Of a stretch of DNA of 64,000 nucleotides, positions 34,192 to 42,671 are shown one piece after another. The DNA is from an uncultured Eubacterium sp. (GTDB lineage: Bacteria; Bacillota; Clostridia; Oscillospirales; Acutalibacteraceae). The stretch lies in contig NZ_CAKSZA010000004.1 in NCBI RefSeq assembly GCF_934525195.1, positions 173,291-237,290 of the forward strand. Direction: 5' to 3'. Positions within the stretch are counted from its first letter, which is position 1; each line of letters begins with the position of its first letter. Made by a program: the position numbers and the translations under genes. The notes under the pieces are model-generated. The model saw only the letters and a program-made list of their open reading frames with translations. It made no database searches and was not told the DNA's origin.

Positions 34192-34280
34192 AATCTATTC
34201 TCCTTTATATATTTTACATTTGGTATATGGCTTTTCAGCCTGAAATCAGTTACAGTAACGCATACTGATTTGTTAGTTTG

Positions 34281-34309
34281 ATTATACTTATATTTGAATT
34301 AAATTTCAA
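34281..34309 (-). promoter_or_regulatory. sigma-A promoter of pckG
   Basis: On the minus strand TTGAAA (34309-34304), 17-base spacer, TATAAT (34286-34281). The roughly 83-base leader can form a GGCTTTTCAGCC stem (about 34229-34240) near the ribosome site. Confidence 0.75.
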
Positions 34310-34370
34310 TAGAAAAAAGCAAAATTCATTAATTTGTCACATTAATATGTTTCAAATTGACAATTTTTTG

Positions 34371-35384
34371 TCAATAATGTAAATCATCAAGCGGCATAGT
34401 GGCATAAGCGTTCAGATTTTCGCCTGCAACAGTGCCAGCCTTGTATTCATAACAGCCTTGTGAAGCAATCATCGCCGCATTGTCACCGCAGTATTTAAGT
34501 TCAGGCAAATAAAGATTCCATCCGTGCTTTTGGCACATTTTTTCAGCTTCGCTCCTCAATTTGCTGTTTGCCGAAACTCCGCCTGCAATCACAAGTTTAT
34601 TATAACCGAAATTCTCCGCCGCACTCTCAAAATGCGAAAGCAAAAGGTCAACAACATTTTTCTGAAATGACGCCGCCAAATCGGCAATGTTGATTTCTTC
34701 GTTCTTCTGCTTTGAATTGTGAATGGTGTTTATAACAGCGGTTTTCAGCCCTGAAAATGAATAATCATACGGTGCATCGTGAATTTTCGGCACAGGGAAT
34801 TTGAAAGCGTTTTCGTCACCACTCGGTGAAATCCTGTCAATGCTGATACCGCCCGGATATTCAAGCCCCATAGTTCTGCCCGCTTTATCAAGCGCCTCGC
34901 CTGCTGCATCGTCACGGGTTTTTCCGATTACTTCAAAATCCGTATAAGACTTAACGGCTACAATATGACTGTGACCACCGCTGACAACAAGGCACAAAAA
35001 CGGAGGCTCAATGTCACTTGAAATGTAATTAGATGCAATATGACCCCTCAAGTGATGAACAGGAACAATCGGGGTGTTTGTTGCAACGGAAAGTCCCTTT
35101 GCAAAATTCACTCCGACAAGAAGCGAACCGATAAGACCGGGCGCATAGGTGACAGCTATTGCATCAATGTCATCCATAGTACATTGTGCCTGTGCAAGTG
35201 CTTCTTCAACAACACCGCTGATGCTCTCAGCATGTCTGCGAGATGCGATTTCCGGCACAACACCGCCATACAGTTTATGTTCCTCCAAAGAGGTTGCTAT
35301 TACATTTGACAGCACCTTGCGACCGTCTTCGACAACAGCTGCCGCCGTTTCGTCACAGGAGCTTTCTATACCTAAAATTTTCAT
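34371..35384 (-). CDS. tsaD: tRNA N6-adenosine threonylcarbamoyltransferase
   Basis: 337 residues. ASKHA fold with Ile-Glu-Ser-Ser-Cys-Asp-Glu-Thr near residue 7, the iron-binding His-His-Leu-Arg-Gly-His near 110 and Val-Ser-Gly-Gly-His-Ser near 135. It transfers the threonylcarbamoyl group to A37 of ANN-decoding tRNAs with TsaB and TsaE, which are not in the window. The ATG at 35384 is preceded by GAGG; nine upstream codons of open frame were excluded. It lies 16 bases behind rimI. Confidence 0.95.
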   Translation of the reverse strand: MKILGIESSCDETAAAVVEDGRKVLSNVIATSLEEHKLYGGVVPEIASRRHAESISGVVEEALAQAQCTMDDIDAIAVTYAPGLIGSLLVGVNFAKGLSVATNTPIVPVHHLRGHIASNYISSDIEPPFLCLVVSGGHSHIVAVKSYTDFEVIGKTRDDAAGEALDKAGRTMGLEYPGGISIDRISPSGDENAFKFPVPKIHDAPYDYSFSGLKTAVINTIHNSKQKNEEINIADLAASFQKNVVDLLLSHFESAAENFGYNKLVIAGGVSANSKLRSEAEKMCQKHGWNLYLPELKYCGDNAAMIASQGCYEYKAGTVAGENLNAYATMPLDDLHY

Positions 35385-35400
35385 TTGTTTATCCTCAAAG

Positions 35401-35823
35401 TCAAAATTCATATGTCATTATTATTGCGTTTTCGGTTGGGGCGGAATAAAAATTCGGACGGATGCCGACATTTTTAAATCCGCATTTTGTATAAAGTGAA
35501 ATTGCCGGGAGGTTGCTTTCTCGCACCTCAAGGGTGATGAACAACATTTCATTTTTCATCTGTTCCCTAATCAGCGCTTCGGCGATACCCTGCTTGCGAT
35601 ATTCGGGCAGGACGGCAACATTTGTTACATATCCCTCACCGCCGAAAATCTGAAGTCCCATATATCCCGCAACATTTCCGTCAACCGTTGCAACAAGAAA
35701 ATGTGATGTATCAAGACCGATTTGATTTTTTAAATCTTCCCTGCTCCACGGATGTGCGAAGCAGGTTTTTTCTATTTTTTCAACACCGTCAAGGTGCTTT
35801 TCTTCAAATTTTTCTATATTCAT
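35401..35823 (-). CDS. rimI: ribosomal-protein-alanine N-acetyltransferase
   Basis: 140 residues, GNAT fold. The acetyl-CoA loop Arg-Lys-Gln-Gly-Ile-Ala near 81 and a Glu-Val-Arg-Glu-Ser-Asn near 105 match the RimI group that acetylates the N terminus of ribosomal protein S18. Its place between polA and tsaD fits the common tsaB-rimI-tsaD order in Firmicutes, with tsaB missing here. The start ATG lies 2 bases after the polA stop and lacks a clear ribosome site, so it relies on coupling. Confidence 0.85.
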   Translation of the reverse strand: MNIEKFEEKHLDGVEKIEKTCFAHPWSREDLKNQIGLDTSHFLVATVDGNVAGYMGLQIFGGEGYVTNVAVLPEYRKQGIAEALIREQMKNEMLFITLEVRESNLPAISLYTKCGFKNVGIRPNFYSAPTENAIIMTYEF

Positions 35824-35825
35824 AA

Positions 35826-38417
35826 TCAATGTGCGGTGTACCAATCTTTGCCGATTGCACCGTCTGCACGAAGTTTAACCTTCATTTGACATGCGTTTTC
35901 CATTTCCTCAGTCACGATTTCAAGCACTTTTTTTGAATCGGCTTCGCTTGCTTCAACGATAAGTTCGTCGTGCACCTGCAAAATCAGGCGTGCGTCAAGT
36001 TTTTCATCGTCAAGTCGCTTATCCACCTTAATCATTGCGATTTTGATAATATCGGCAGCCGTGCCCTGAATCGGCATATTTCTTGCAATTCGCTCACCTG
36101 CCGCCTTAACCATATGATTGGTTGCATTGAGTTCAGGCAAATATCTGCGACGCTTAAACAAAGTTTCGCTGTATCCCTTTTCTCTTGCAAGGTCAATCAC
36201 ATGGGTCATATATTTGTTTACTCCGCTGTATGTTGCAAGATAATTGTCGATATATTCCTGCGCTTCCTTGCGTGAAACGCCGATATCTTTTGCAAGGCTG
36301 AACGCACCGATGCCATAAACAATACCGAAGTTGACAGCCTTTGCAGATGAACGCATTTGTTTTGTGACAAACTCCTCAGGCATATTGAACACCTGTGCAG
36401 CGGTTGAAGTGTGAATATCCGCACCGCTGTTGAAAGCGTTAATCATATTTTCATCATTTGCAAGGTCGGCAAGAACACGCAGTTCAATTTGGCTGTAATC
36501 GGCATCAACAAGCACATCACCGTCTTTGGCAATGAAAAACTTTCGCATTTCTCTGCCGAGTTCGGTACGAATAGGAATGTTTTGCAAATTCGGTTCAAGT
36601 GACGAAATTCTGCCAGTCCTTGTTTCAACTTGATTGAAAGATGTGTGAATTCTGCCGTCCGATTGAATAGCTTTTAGCAAGCCCTCGCAATAAGTTGACT
36701 TCAATTTTGTTAAGGTTCTGTATTCCAAAATGCAGTCGATAACAGGGTTTTCGTTGCGCAAGCCCTCAAGCACTTCTGCATTTGTTGAATAACCGCTCTT
36801 TGTCTTTTTCTTGCACGGCAAGTCTAAATCCTCAAAAAGTGCAACGCCCAACTGCTTTGGTGAATTGATATTGAATTCGTGACCGACAAAGCCATAAATC
36901 ATCTCCGTCAGTTCATCAATTCGTGTTGACAACCTTTTGCCGAAATCCTCAATGCCCTGCTTGTCAACAGCAAAGCCCTCGATTTCCATTTTTGCAAGAA
37001 CCCGTGCAAGCGGAAGTTCGATTGTGTTGAGAAGTTCGGTTTGATTTGCCTCTTGAAGAAGCAAATTTGTCTTTTCAAAAAGCGGCATAAGAACCGAAGC
37101 GTTGACTACTCTTTCATCACTGCCTCCGAGAGAATTTTTATATTCGGGAATTGCAACACCATACTCCAAGCAAAGATGGTCGATTGAATAATTATTGTCA
37201 GACGGCTTGAGAAGATACGCCGAAAGCATAAGGTCTCCGCAGACATTTTTACACTCAACACCCAATTCCTTTGCAAGACGGTGAGAATACTTTGAATTAT
37301 ATGTGTATTTTTTGCAATTTTCATTTTCAAAAAACTTGCGAACAAAACACTTAAATTCCGGAGTTTCGCTCGGCATAACGATAATTTGGTCACCAAACGC
37401 AAAATACAAATCGGTCACCGAATTGTCAACAATTTCAGGATAGTAATAAGCGTCATTATCACCGATTTTTTCGAGCAAATAATCGGCGTCAACGCAGGTT
37501 AATCTTTCAAGTTCACGAGGTGGAACTTCCTCCTCGGCGGTTGCAACAACTGCGTCATTTGCGTTGAGATTGAATCTGTCCATAAGGCTGAACAGTTCGA
37601 GTCTTGCGAACTCGGCAGCCGCACCTTTTTTGTCACCGTCATTAAGTTTGTAATCGTTTATATCGGTATCAATCGGCGCATCGGTTACAATTTCACCGAG
37701 TTTAAGCGAAAGATAGGCATTATCTTTATCATTTTTAAGTTTGTTGCGAACGCCCTCTTTTATGTCGATTGTGTCGATATTTTCATAGATATAATCAATA
37801 GTTTTGAAGCGAGAAATGAGGTCGAGCGCAGTCTTTGGTCCGACACCCTGAACACCCGGAATATTATCAGAGCTGTCGCCCTGCAAAGCCTTGACTTGGA
37901 TGAGGTCAATCGGTTCTACACCGTACTCTTCAAGAATTGCCTTTTCGTCCATAATATCGGTACTCTTTGTTCTTGCAAGGAGCACCTTAACTCCGTTGTG
38001 AGCAAGTTGTAAACTATCTCTGTCGCCTGTAGCAAGGAAACAAGCATCGCCGTTTTCTCTGCAAACCTTTGCAAAAGTGCCGAGAATATCATCGGCTTCC
38101 CAACCCTCACATTCTACGGTTTTGATACCCAAAAGGTGCAAAATGTTCTTGAGCACAGGCATTTGAGAGCGGAGTTCATCAGGCATTGCGTGTCTGCCTG
38201 CTTTGTAACCGTCATACATCTTGTGTCTGAATGTCGGTGCGTGCAAATCAAAAGCAACCGCAACCGCATCGGGCTTGCACATATCTTCAAAGCGAAGCAT
38301 CATATTCAAAAATCCGTATATAGCATTGGTATAATCACCATGCTTTGTTGTGAGAAGTTTTATTCCGTAAAATGCACGATTGATTATACTGTTGCCATCA
38401 AGAACCAATAAAGTCAT
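35826..38417 (-). CDS. polA: DNA polymerase I
   Basis: 863 residues. The 5'-3' exonuclease domain (1-290) keeps its Asp-rich sites (Leu-Asp-Gly-Asn near 6, Gly-Trp-Glu-Ala-Asp-Asp near 112, Gly-Asp-Ser-Ser-Asp-Asn near 188). The central 300-460 region corresponds to the 3'-5' exonuclease fold, but I find no Asp-x-Glu motif, so proofreading is probably lost as in Bacillus-type enzymes. The polymerase domain (from about 500) has Asp-Ala-Asp-Tyr-Ser-Gln-Ile-Glu-Leu-Arg near 640 and His-Asp-Glu near 818. First gene of the polA-rimI-tsaD unit. Confidence 0.96.
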   Translation of the reverse strand: MTLLVLDGNSIINRAFYGIKLLTTKHGDYTNAIYGFLNMMLRFEDMCKPDAVAVAFDLHAPTFRHKMYDGYKAGRHAMPDELRSQMPVLKNILHLLGIKTVECEGWEADDILGTFAKVCRENGDACFLATGDRDSLQLAHNGVKVLLARTKSTDIMDEKAILEEYGVEPIDLIQVKALQGDSSDNIPGVQGVGPKTALDLISRFKTIDYIYENIDTIDIKEGVRNKLKNDKDNAYLSLKLGEIVTDAPIDTDINDYKLNDGDKKGAAAEFARLELFSLMDRFNLNANDAVVATAEEEVPPRELERLTCVDADYLLEKIGDNDAYYYPEIVDNSVTDLYFAFGDQIIVMPSETPEFKCFVRKFFENENCKKYTYNSKYSHRLAKELGVECKNVCGDLMLSAYLLKPSDNNYSIDHLCLEYGVAIPEYKNSLGGSDERVVNASVLMPLFEKTNLLLQEANQTELLNTIELPLARVLAKMEIEGFAVDKQGIEDFGKRLSTRIDELTEMIYGFVGHEFNINSPKQLGVALFEDLDLPCKKKTKSGYSTNAEVLEGLRNENPVIDCILEYRTLTKLKSTYCEGLLKAIQSDGRIHTSFNQVETRTGRISSLEPNLQNIPIRTELGREMRKFFIAKDGDVLVDADYSQIELRVLADLANDENMINAFNSGADIHTSTAAQVFNMPEEFVTKQMRSSAKAVNFGIVYGIGAFSLAKDIGVSRKEAQEYIDNYLATYSGVNKYMTHVIDLAREKGYSETLFKRRRYLPELNATNHMVKAAGERIARNMPIQGTAADIIKIAMIKVDKRLDDEKLDARLILQVHDELIVEASEADSKKVLEIVTEEMENACQMKVKLRADGAIGKDWYTAH

Positions 38418-38446
38418 ATCAATACCTCAAAAAATTAATTCTTTAT

Positions 38447-38475
38447 ATTATAACACATAACGGATTTGTTTACAA
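38447..38475 (-). promoter_or_regulatory. sigma-A promoter of polA-rimI-tsaD
   Basis: On the minus strand TTGTAA (38475-38470), 17-base spacer, TATAAT (38452-38447), about 30 bases before the polA ATG. Confidence 0.75.
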
Positions 38476-38550
38476 TAATAAAACACCCGAGTATAGTTCT
38501 ACGGTGCATTGTGTCTGATATACAAGTAATACATTCTAAATACTTTTCAT

Positions 38551-38600
38551 TATCCCCTCAGTCACCTGCGGTGACAGCTCTCCTTACCTCAAGGGGAGCC
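38551..38600. repeat. single CCCCTCAGTC..GGGGAGCC repeat
   Basis: CCCCTCAGTC, a CACCTGCGGTG hairpin, ACAGCTCTCC and AAGGGGAGCC; the same plan as the units at 21451 and 21579, with a different inner hairpin. The rest of the 281-base gap to 38698 holds the polA promoter and a terminator. Confidence 0.8.
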
Positions 38601-38648
38601 AAAAACCATTTTGAAAAATTTTTGTGCTTCAACCCATATTATCCACAG

Positions 38649-38680
38649 TAAAAAGGAGCCGTAAAAAACAGCTCCTTAAA
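38649..38680 (-). terminator. terminator of the Fn3 protein gene
   Basis: AAGGAGC and GCTCCTT (38653-38659, 38671-38677) pair and are followed by T residues on the minus strand, 20-50 bases past the stop. Confidence 0.75.
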
Positions 38681-38698
38681 AGATATTTTTATTCAAAT

Positions 38699-39481
38699 TT
38701 ATTTCTTTGTTACAACGGTTTTGGTACTGCTCCAAGCGCTATAATACTTTTTACCGTTAACAACCTTATATGCTCTCACTCTAAAGCGGTATTTAGTTTT
38801 TGACTTAAGTTTTTTTACATTAAATGCGGATGAGCTTGTATTTGCAATGGTTTTCCAACCACTGCCTGTTTTTCTTTGAAGCTGATAGCCGTTGGCACCC
38901 GAAGCCTTGCTCCAGCTTAGTTTAACACTTTTTCGTGCGATTTTTGATGCTTTAATTTGTGACGGCTTTGGAACACTTGGCTTGTATGAAAGTTCAAAAT
39001 CATATGTTCCGTCAAAGCCTGCGCCTGATGAATATTCATATTCTCCAACCAAATAATATTCGCCAGGATTTAGTGATATATCAAAAAAATTATAAAACTT
39101 ATCAGTTGCTGAACTATAATAATAGTTTTCAGAACTTTCTGCAGTCCAAACATAATTATTTACATCATTAGTTCTGTAAATGAAATAATGTGTTCTAAAA
39201 TTTCGACTCGCAAATGCGTATTGTTGTGCTTCGGATTCTATTTTGAATGTAACAACACCCTTTGCAGGAACTGAAAAGCGAAACACATCATAATAACGTG
39301 TACTACCCCACGAATCTTCTGCTTTGTATTCACTTGTGGAGCATGACTCTGTATATACAGTATCAAGCTCAATATCCTGTGCATAATCCAACCATCCACC
39401 TGCAAAGGCGGTAGTGCCTGTTCCGGCAACAACACCGAAAAGCATTACTGCAGACATTAACAAACTGACAAATTTTTTCAT
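38699..39481 (-). CDS. secreted protein with C-terminal fibronectin type III domain
   Basis: 260 residues. Signal peptide (Lys-Lys-Phe, long hydrophobic core, cleavage near Ala-Phe-Ala at about 28). Residues about 30-165 form a Tyr-rich beta domain like the PPC (bacterial pre-peptidase C-terminal) type. The last 90 residues form a fibronectin type III domain: Pro-Ser-x-Ile, Leu-Ser-Trp near 183, Gly-Tyr-x-Leu-Gln-Arg and Tyr-Arg-Phe-Arg-Val-Arg-Ala-Tyr. No enzyme domain or anchor is seen. The ATG at 39481 has an AGAGGTAATT site; the longer frame runs through the promoter. It is driven by a consensus promoter that overlaps an operator palindrome beside a divergent XRE regulator. Confidence 0.85.
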   Translation of the reverse strand: MKKFVSLLMSAVMLFGVVAGTGTTAFAGGWLDYAQDIELDTVYTESCSTSEYKAEDSWGSTRYYDVFRFSVPAKGVVTFKIESEAQQYAFASRNFRTHYFIYRTNDVNNYVWTAESSENYYYSSATDKFYNFFDISLNPGEYYLVGEYEYSSGAGFDGTYDFELSYKPSVPKPSQIKASKIARKSVKLSWSKASGANGYQLQRKTGSGWKTIANTSSSAFNVKKLKSKTKYRFRVRAYKVVNGKKYYSAWSSTKTVVTKK

Positions 39482-39511
39482 GATAATTACCTCTTTTCTT
39501 TTGTTAGTTTT

Positions 39512-39540
39512 ATTATATGACATATTGTCATAATTGTCAA
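39512..39540 (-). promoter_or_regulatory. consensus sigma-A promoter of the Fn3 protein gene
   Basis: On the minus strand a perfect TTGACA (39540-39535), a 17-base spacer and a perfect TATAAT (39517-39512). It would be very strong unless repressed. Confidence 0.9.
39516..39532. promoter_or_regulatory. operator palindrome O1 (TATGACA-TAT-TGTCATA)
   Basis: 7-bp arms around a 3-base centre. It fills the spacer of the Fn3 promoter and touches the -10 box, so a bound repressor would block RNA polymerase. Confidence 0.7.
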
Positions 39541-39549
39541 GCAAAAAAT

Positions 39550-39564
39550 ATGACATAATGTCAT
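39550..39564. promoter_or_regulatory. operator palindrome O2 (ATGACAT-A-ATGTCAT)
   Basis: 7-bp arms around one base and the same TGACAT half-site as O1, 33 bases centre to centre. It lies directly before the XRE coding region, over a possible -10 (TATGAC, 18 bases after TTGTCA at 39525), suiting autoregulation. Confidence 0.65.
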
Positions 39565-39575
39565 TGGGTGATATT

Positions 39576-39788
39576 GTGGGTAATAATTTGAAAAAATTAA
39601 GAAAAGAAAAAGGCTTAACCCAAATTGCTATGCAGATGCAAACAGGGATTGAGCAGGCACTTATCTCAAAATATGAAAACGGTGAAAGAATACCTCCGAC
39701 AGAGACATTGATTCTATTGGCAGATTTTTTTGACACAAACATAGATTATTTACTCGACAGAACAGATAACCCAAACAAAGTAAAATAA
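39576..39788 (+). CDS. XRE-family helix-turn-helix regulator
   Basis: 70 residues from a GTG start, 76 if the ATG at 39558 is used. I favour the GTG because GGGTGA lies about 5 bases upstream, a site type also used by other genes here, while the ATG has none and lies inside O2. One HTH_3 domain fills most of the protein: Leu-Lys-Lys-Leu-Arg-Lys-Glu-Lys-Gly-Leu-Thr-Gln, then Ile-Ser-Lys-Tyr-Glu-Asn-Gly-Glu-Arg and a Leu-Ala-Asp-Phe-Phe-Asp-Thr. The repeated TGACAT palindromes between it and the Fn3 gene suggest it represses both. Confidence 0.85.
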   Translation: MGNNLKKLRKEKGLTQIAMQMQTGIEQALISKYENGERIPPTETLILLADFFDTNIDYLLDRTDNPNKVK

Positions 39789-39789
39789 T

Positions 39790-39828
39790 AAGCCCCCGAA
39801 GGCGCGAGCCTTTGGGGACTTTTATTTT
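39790..39828. terminator. bidirectional terminator between XRE gene and rplQ
   Basis: AGCCCCCGAAGGC and GCCTTTGGGGACTT form a long GC-rich stem around GCGA, with T-rich flanks on both strands. It ends the ribosomal operon as well as the XRE transcript. Confidence 0.88.
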
Positions 39829-39832
39829 GTAA

Positions 39833-40174
39833 TTAAACAAGCTCGATGATGCACATCTCTGCAGCATCGCCTCTACGAGGACCTGTTTTAATTATACGAG
39901 TGTAACCACCGTTTTTATCTTCATACTTTGGAGCAATTTCATCAAAAAGCTTTTTAACAACATCTTCCTTAGTAACATAAGCAAGAGCCTGTCTTCTTGA
40001 GTGAAGTGTGTTCTCCTTGCCGAGAGTAATCATTCTGTCGGCCATAGCACGAACTTCTTTAGCTCTAGTAACGGTTGTTTCAATTCTGCCGTTTTCAAGA
40101 AGATAAGTAACCAATCCTCTAAGCATAGCCTGTCTGTGGTCGGTTGGACGACCGAGTTTTCTGCTACCTGGCAT
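39833..40174 (-). CDS. rplQ: 50S ribosomal protein L17
   Basis: 113 residues, typical length, beginning Met-Pro-Gly-Ser-Arg-Lys-Leu-Gly-Arg and containing the Thr-Val-Thr-Arg-Ala-Lys-Glu-Val-Arg segment near 35. L17 lies at the polypeptide exit side of the large subunit. Last gene of the 31-gene ribosomal cluster, 14 bases behind rpoA, with a strong AAGGAGGG site. Confidence 0.97.
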   Translation of the reverse strand: MPGSRKLGRPTDHRQAMLRGLVTYLLENGRIETTVTRAKEVRAMADRMITLGKENTLHSRRQALAYVTKEDVVKKLFDEIAPKYEDKNGGYTRIIKTGPRRGDAAEMCIIELV

Positions 40175-40188
40175 TGAAATTCCCTCCT

Positions 40189-41145
40189 TTAGTCTTCTTC
40201 CTTGCTAAGTTTGAAACCAAGAGAAGCAAGCTTACCAATTACTTCATCAAGTGACTTACGACCAAGGTTTCTGACTTTCATCATATCGTCTTCAGATTTG
40301 CCAATCAAATCCCCTACTGTGTTGATGCCTGCTCTCTTCAAGCAGTTGAATGAACGAACTGAAAGGTCAAGTTCTTCAATAGTCATCTCAAGTACCTTTT
40401 CTTTTCCGTCATCGTCTTTTTCAACCATGATTTCAGCGTTGCCCATTTCTTCAGAAAGGTCAACAAAAAGGTTAAGATGCTCGTTGAGAATCTTAGCGGC
40501 AAGCGAAACAGCTTCGTCTGCCGGGATAGTTCCGTCAGTTTCAACATCAAGGATGAGTTTGTCAAAATCAGTTTGTTGTCCTACACGAGTATTCTCTACT
40601 GTGTAATTAACCTTTAATACAGGTGTATAGATAGAGTCAATGGCAATAGTGCCGATTGGGAGTTCCATAATTTGCTTATTTCTGTCGCAAGGAACATATC
40701 CTCTACCGTTGTCTGCTGTGAGTTCCATAACAACTTCAGCGCCTTCATCAAGATAAGCGAGATGAAGCTCTGGATTCAAGATTTCAACGCTGCCGTCGTG
40801 TTCGATATCAGCAGCTGTGATTTCGCCCTCGCCCTTTGCATTGATGTAAAGAGTCTTAGGTTCTTCATCGTGAATCTTGAGGATTACATTTTTGAGGTTA
40901 AGAACAATTTCAGTAACATCCTCTTTTACGTGAGGAATTGTTGAAAATTCGTGTTGTACACCGTCAATCTTTACAGAAGTAATTGCGTAACCCGGAAGTG
41001 ATGAGAGAAGAACTCTTCTCATTGAGTTTCCGAGAGTTGTGCCGAAGCCTCTCTCAAGAGGTTCAACAACAAATCTGCCTACGCTTCTGCTTCCCTGAGT
41101 AGATAAATCTACTATTTCGATATTAGGCTTATCAATTTCAATCAT
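40189..41145 (-). CDS. rpoA: RNA polymerase alpha subunit
   Basis: 318 residues. The N-terminal assembly domain has Arg-Gly-Phe-Gly-Thr-Thr-Leu-Gly-Asn-Ser-Met-Arg-Arg-Val-Leu-Leu; the C-terminal domain (from about 250) has the helix-hairpin-helix part Arg-Asn-Leu-Gly-Arg-Lys-Ser-Leu that binds UP elements and activators. Sits between rpsD and rplQ as in other Firmicutes. Confidence 0.98.
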   Translation of the reverse strand: MIEIDKPNIEIVDLSTQGSRSVGRFVVEPLERGFGTTLGNSMRRVLLSSLPGYAITSVKIDGVQHEFSTIPHVKEDVTEIVLNLKNVILKIHDEEPKTLYINAKGEGEITAADIEHDGSVEILNPELHLAYLDEGAEVVMELTADNGRGYVPCDRNKQIMELPIGTIAIDSIYTPVLKVNYTVENTRVGQQTDFDKLILDVETDGTIPADEAVSLAAKILNEHLNLFVDLSEEMGNAEIMVEKDDDGKEKVLEMTIEELDLSVRSFNCLKRAGINTVGDLIGKSEDDMMKVRNLGRKSLDEVIGKLASLGFKLSKEED

Positions 41146-41208
41146 CTAAAAGCCTCCTAAATATATAGCTTTGTTTTCGCTAAATAACAAACCAATATAA
41201 TCAGCTTA

Positions 41209-41835
41209 TTATTTAGAGTAGAACTCAACGATTAAGTGCTCTTCAACAGGTGTTGCGATTTCTTCTCTTTCAGGAACTGCAACAACCTTTGCTGTCATAG
41301 CGGCTGAATCTGCGTCAATCCACTTTGGAACAGGACGAGAAGCATTTGATTCAACAAGAGTCTTAAACTCATCTGTTGACTTGCTTGTATCCTTAACAGC
41401 AATAACATCACCAACTTTAACGAGGTATGATGGGATATCAACCTTTGAACCGTTAACGGTGAAGTGAGCATGATTTACGAGCTGACGAGCCTGTGCTCTT
41501 GAGCTTGCAAAGCCGGCTGTGTAAACGATATTGTCAAGACGGCTTTCGCAAAGTTGAAGAAGGTTTGTACCTGTAACGCCTTCCTTACGCTCAGCCATAA
41601 GGAAATACTTATGGAACTGAACTTCGCTTACACCATAATATCTACGAGCAGACTGCTTTGCACGAAGCTGCAAACCATATTCTGAAGTCTTTTTACGATT
41701 TTGACCATGCTGGCCAGGTGCATATGAGCGACGCTCCAATGCACATTTGCCTGTATAACATCTGTCGCCCTTGAGGAAAAGCTTTTTTCCTTCACGACGG
41801 CAAAGCTTACAAGCAGGTCCTGTATATCTTGCCAT
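41209..41835 (-). CDS. rpsD: 30S ribosomal protein S4
   Basis: 208 residues from the ATG that follows a GGAGG site at 41835; 17 further upstream codons of open frame lie in the rpsK gap and were excluded. The N terminus has four Cys (about 9, 12, 26, 31), the zinc-binding form of S4. The S4 RNA-binding domain lies near 95-155. S4 starts assembly of the 30S body and may feed back on its own operon. Confidence 0.97.
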   Translation of the reverse strand: MARYTGPACKLCRREGKKLFLKGDRCYTGKCALERRSYAPGQHGQNRKKTSEYGLQLRAKQSARRYYGVSEVQFHKYFLMAERKEGVTGTNLLQLCESRLDNIVYTAGFASSRAQARQLVNHAHFTVNGSKVDIPSYLVKVGDVIAVKDTSKSTDEFKTLVESNASRPVPKWIDADSAAMTAKVVAVPEREEIATPVEEHLIVEFYSK

Positions 41836-41855
41836 ATCAAGTAACCTCCAATAAA

Positions 41856-42251
41856 TTATACACGACGTCTCTTTGGCGGACGACATCCGTTATGTGGGAT
41901 AGGAGTAACATCTTTAATAAGACTTACATCGAGGCCTGCTGACTGAAGTGCTCTGATAGCTGCTTCACGACCTGCGCCCGGACCCTTAACATAAACTTCA
42001 ACAGTTTTCATACCATGCTCTGTTGCAATCTTAGCTGCAGTTTCTGCTGCCGTCTGTGCTGCGAACGGAGTTGATTTCTTTGAACCACGGAAACCCATTT
42101 CACCGGCTGAAGCCCATGATACTGCGTTGCCCTGTGTGTCGCTGATTGTTACGATAGTATTGTTGAAGGTTGACTGAATATGAGCAACACCACGCTCAAT
42201 ATTCTTCTTCTCACGTCTTTTGCGTGGAGAAGCTGTCTTCTTAGTAGCCAT
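41856..42251 (-). CDS. rpsK: 30S ribosomal protein S11
   Basis: 131 residues with a basic N terminus, Gly-Val-Ala-His-Ile-Gln-Ser-Thr-Phe-Asn-Asn-Thr near 20-31 and the Pro-His-Asn-Gly-Cys-Arg-Pro-Pro-Lys-Arg-Arg-Arg-Val tail. S11 forms part of the platform around the decoding site. Separated by 19 bases from rpsM. Confidence 0.97.
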   Translation of the reverse strand: MATKKTASPRKRREKKNIERGVAHIQSTFNNTIVTISDTQGNAVSWASAGEMGFRGSKKSTPFAAQTAAETAAKIATEHGMKTVEVYVKGPGAGREAAIRALQSAGLDVSLIKDVTPIPHNGCRPPKRRRV

Positions 42252-42270
42252 ACTGAATATTCCTCCTACT

Positions 42271-42639
42271 TTACTTCTTCTTGTTTGCTACGGTTCTCTT
42301 TGGACCCTTGCGTGTTCTCGCATTGTTCTTAGAAGTCTGTCCTCTTACAGGAAGACCCTTGATGTGGCGAGTTCCGCGGTAGCAACCGATTTCTTTAAGT
42401 CTCTTAATATCGAACGCAACTTTTCTTCTCAAGTCACCTTCAACATCAAGGTTATGAGTGATGTAATCGCTAAGCTTCTTTACATCTTCTTCTGTTAAAT
42501 CTCTGCAACGTGTGTCTGGATTAACGCCTGTTGCTTCGATGATCTTGTCTGAAGTTGTTTTGCCTATACCGTAAATATAGGTAAGACCGATTTCAACTCT
42601 CTTGTCATTAGGTAAGTCAACACCTGAAATACGTGCCAT
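42271..42639 (-). CDS. rpsM: 30S ribosomal protein S13
   Basis: 122 residues. It begins Met-Ala-Arg-Ile-Ser-Gly-Val-Asp-Leu-Pro, has the Gly-x-Arg-His-Ile-Lys-Gly-Leu-Pro-Val-Arg-Gly-Gln motif near 91-103, and a basic C-terminal tail that contacts the P-site tRNA and bridges to the large subunit. Confidence 0.97.
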   Translation of the reverse strand: MARISGVDLPNDKRVEIGLTYIYGIGKTTSDKIIEATGVNPDTRCRDLTEEDVKKLSDYITHNLDVEGDLRRKVAFDIKRLKEIGCYRGTRHIKGLPVRGQTSKNNARTRKGPKRTVANKKK

Positions 42640-42671
42640 ACTACAGTTTACCTCCGATTATTAGTTCAGGA

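Noticed and set aside
38600..39790. LPxTG cell-wall anchor on the Fn3 or FIVAR proteins
   Set aside because: Neither protein ends with a sorting motif, a hydrophobic stretch or a basic tail.
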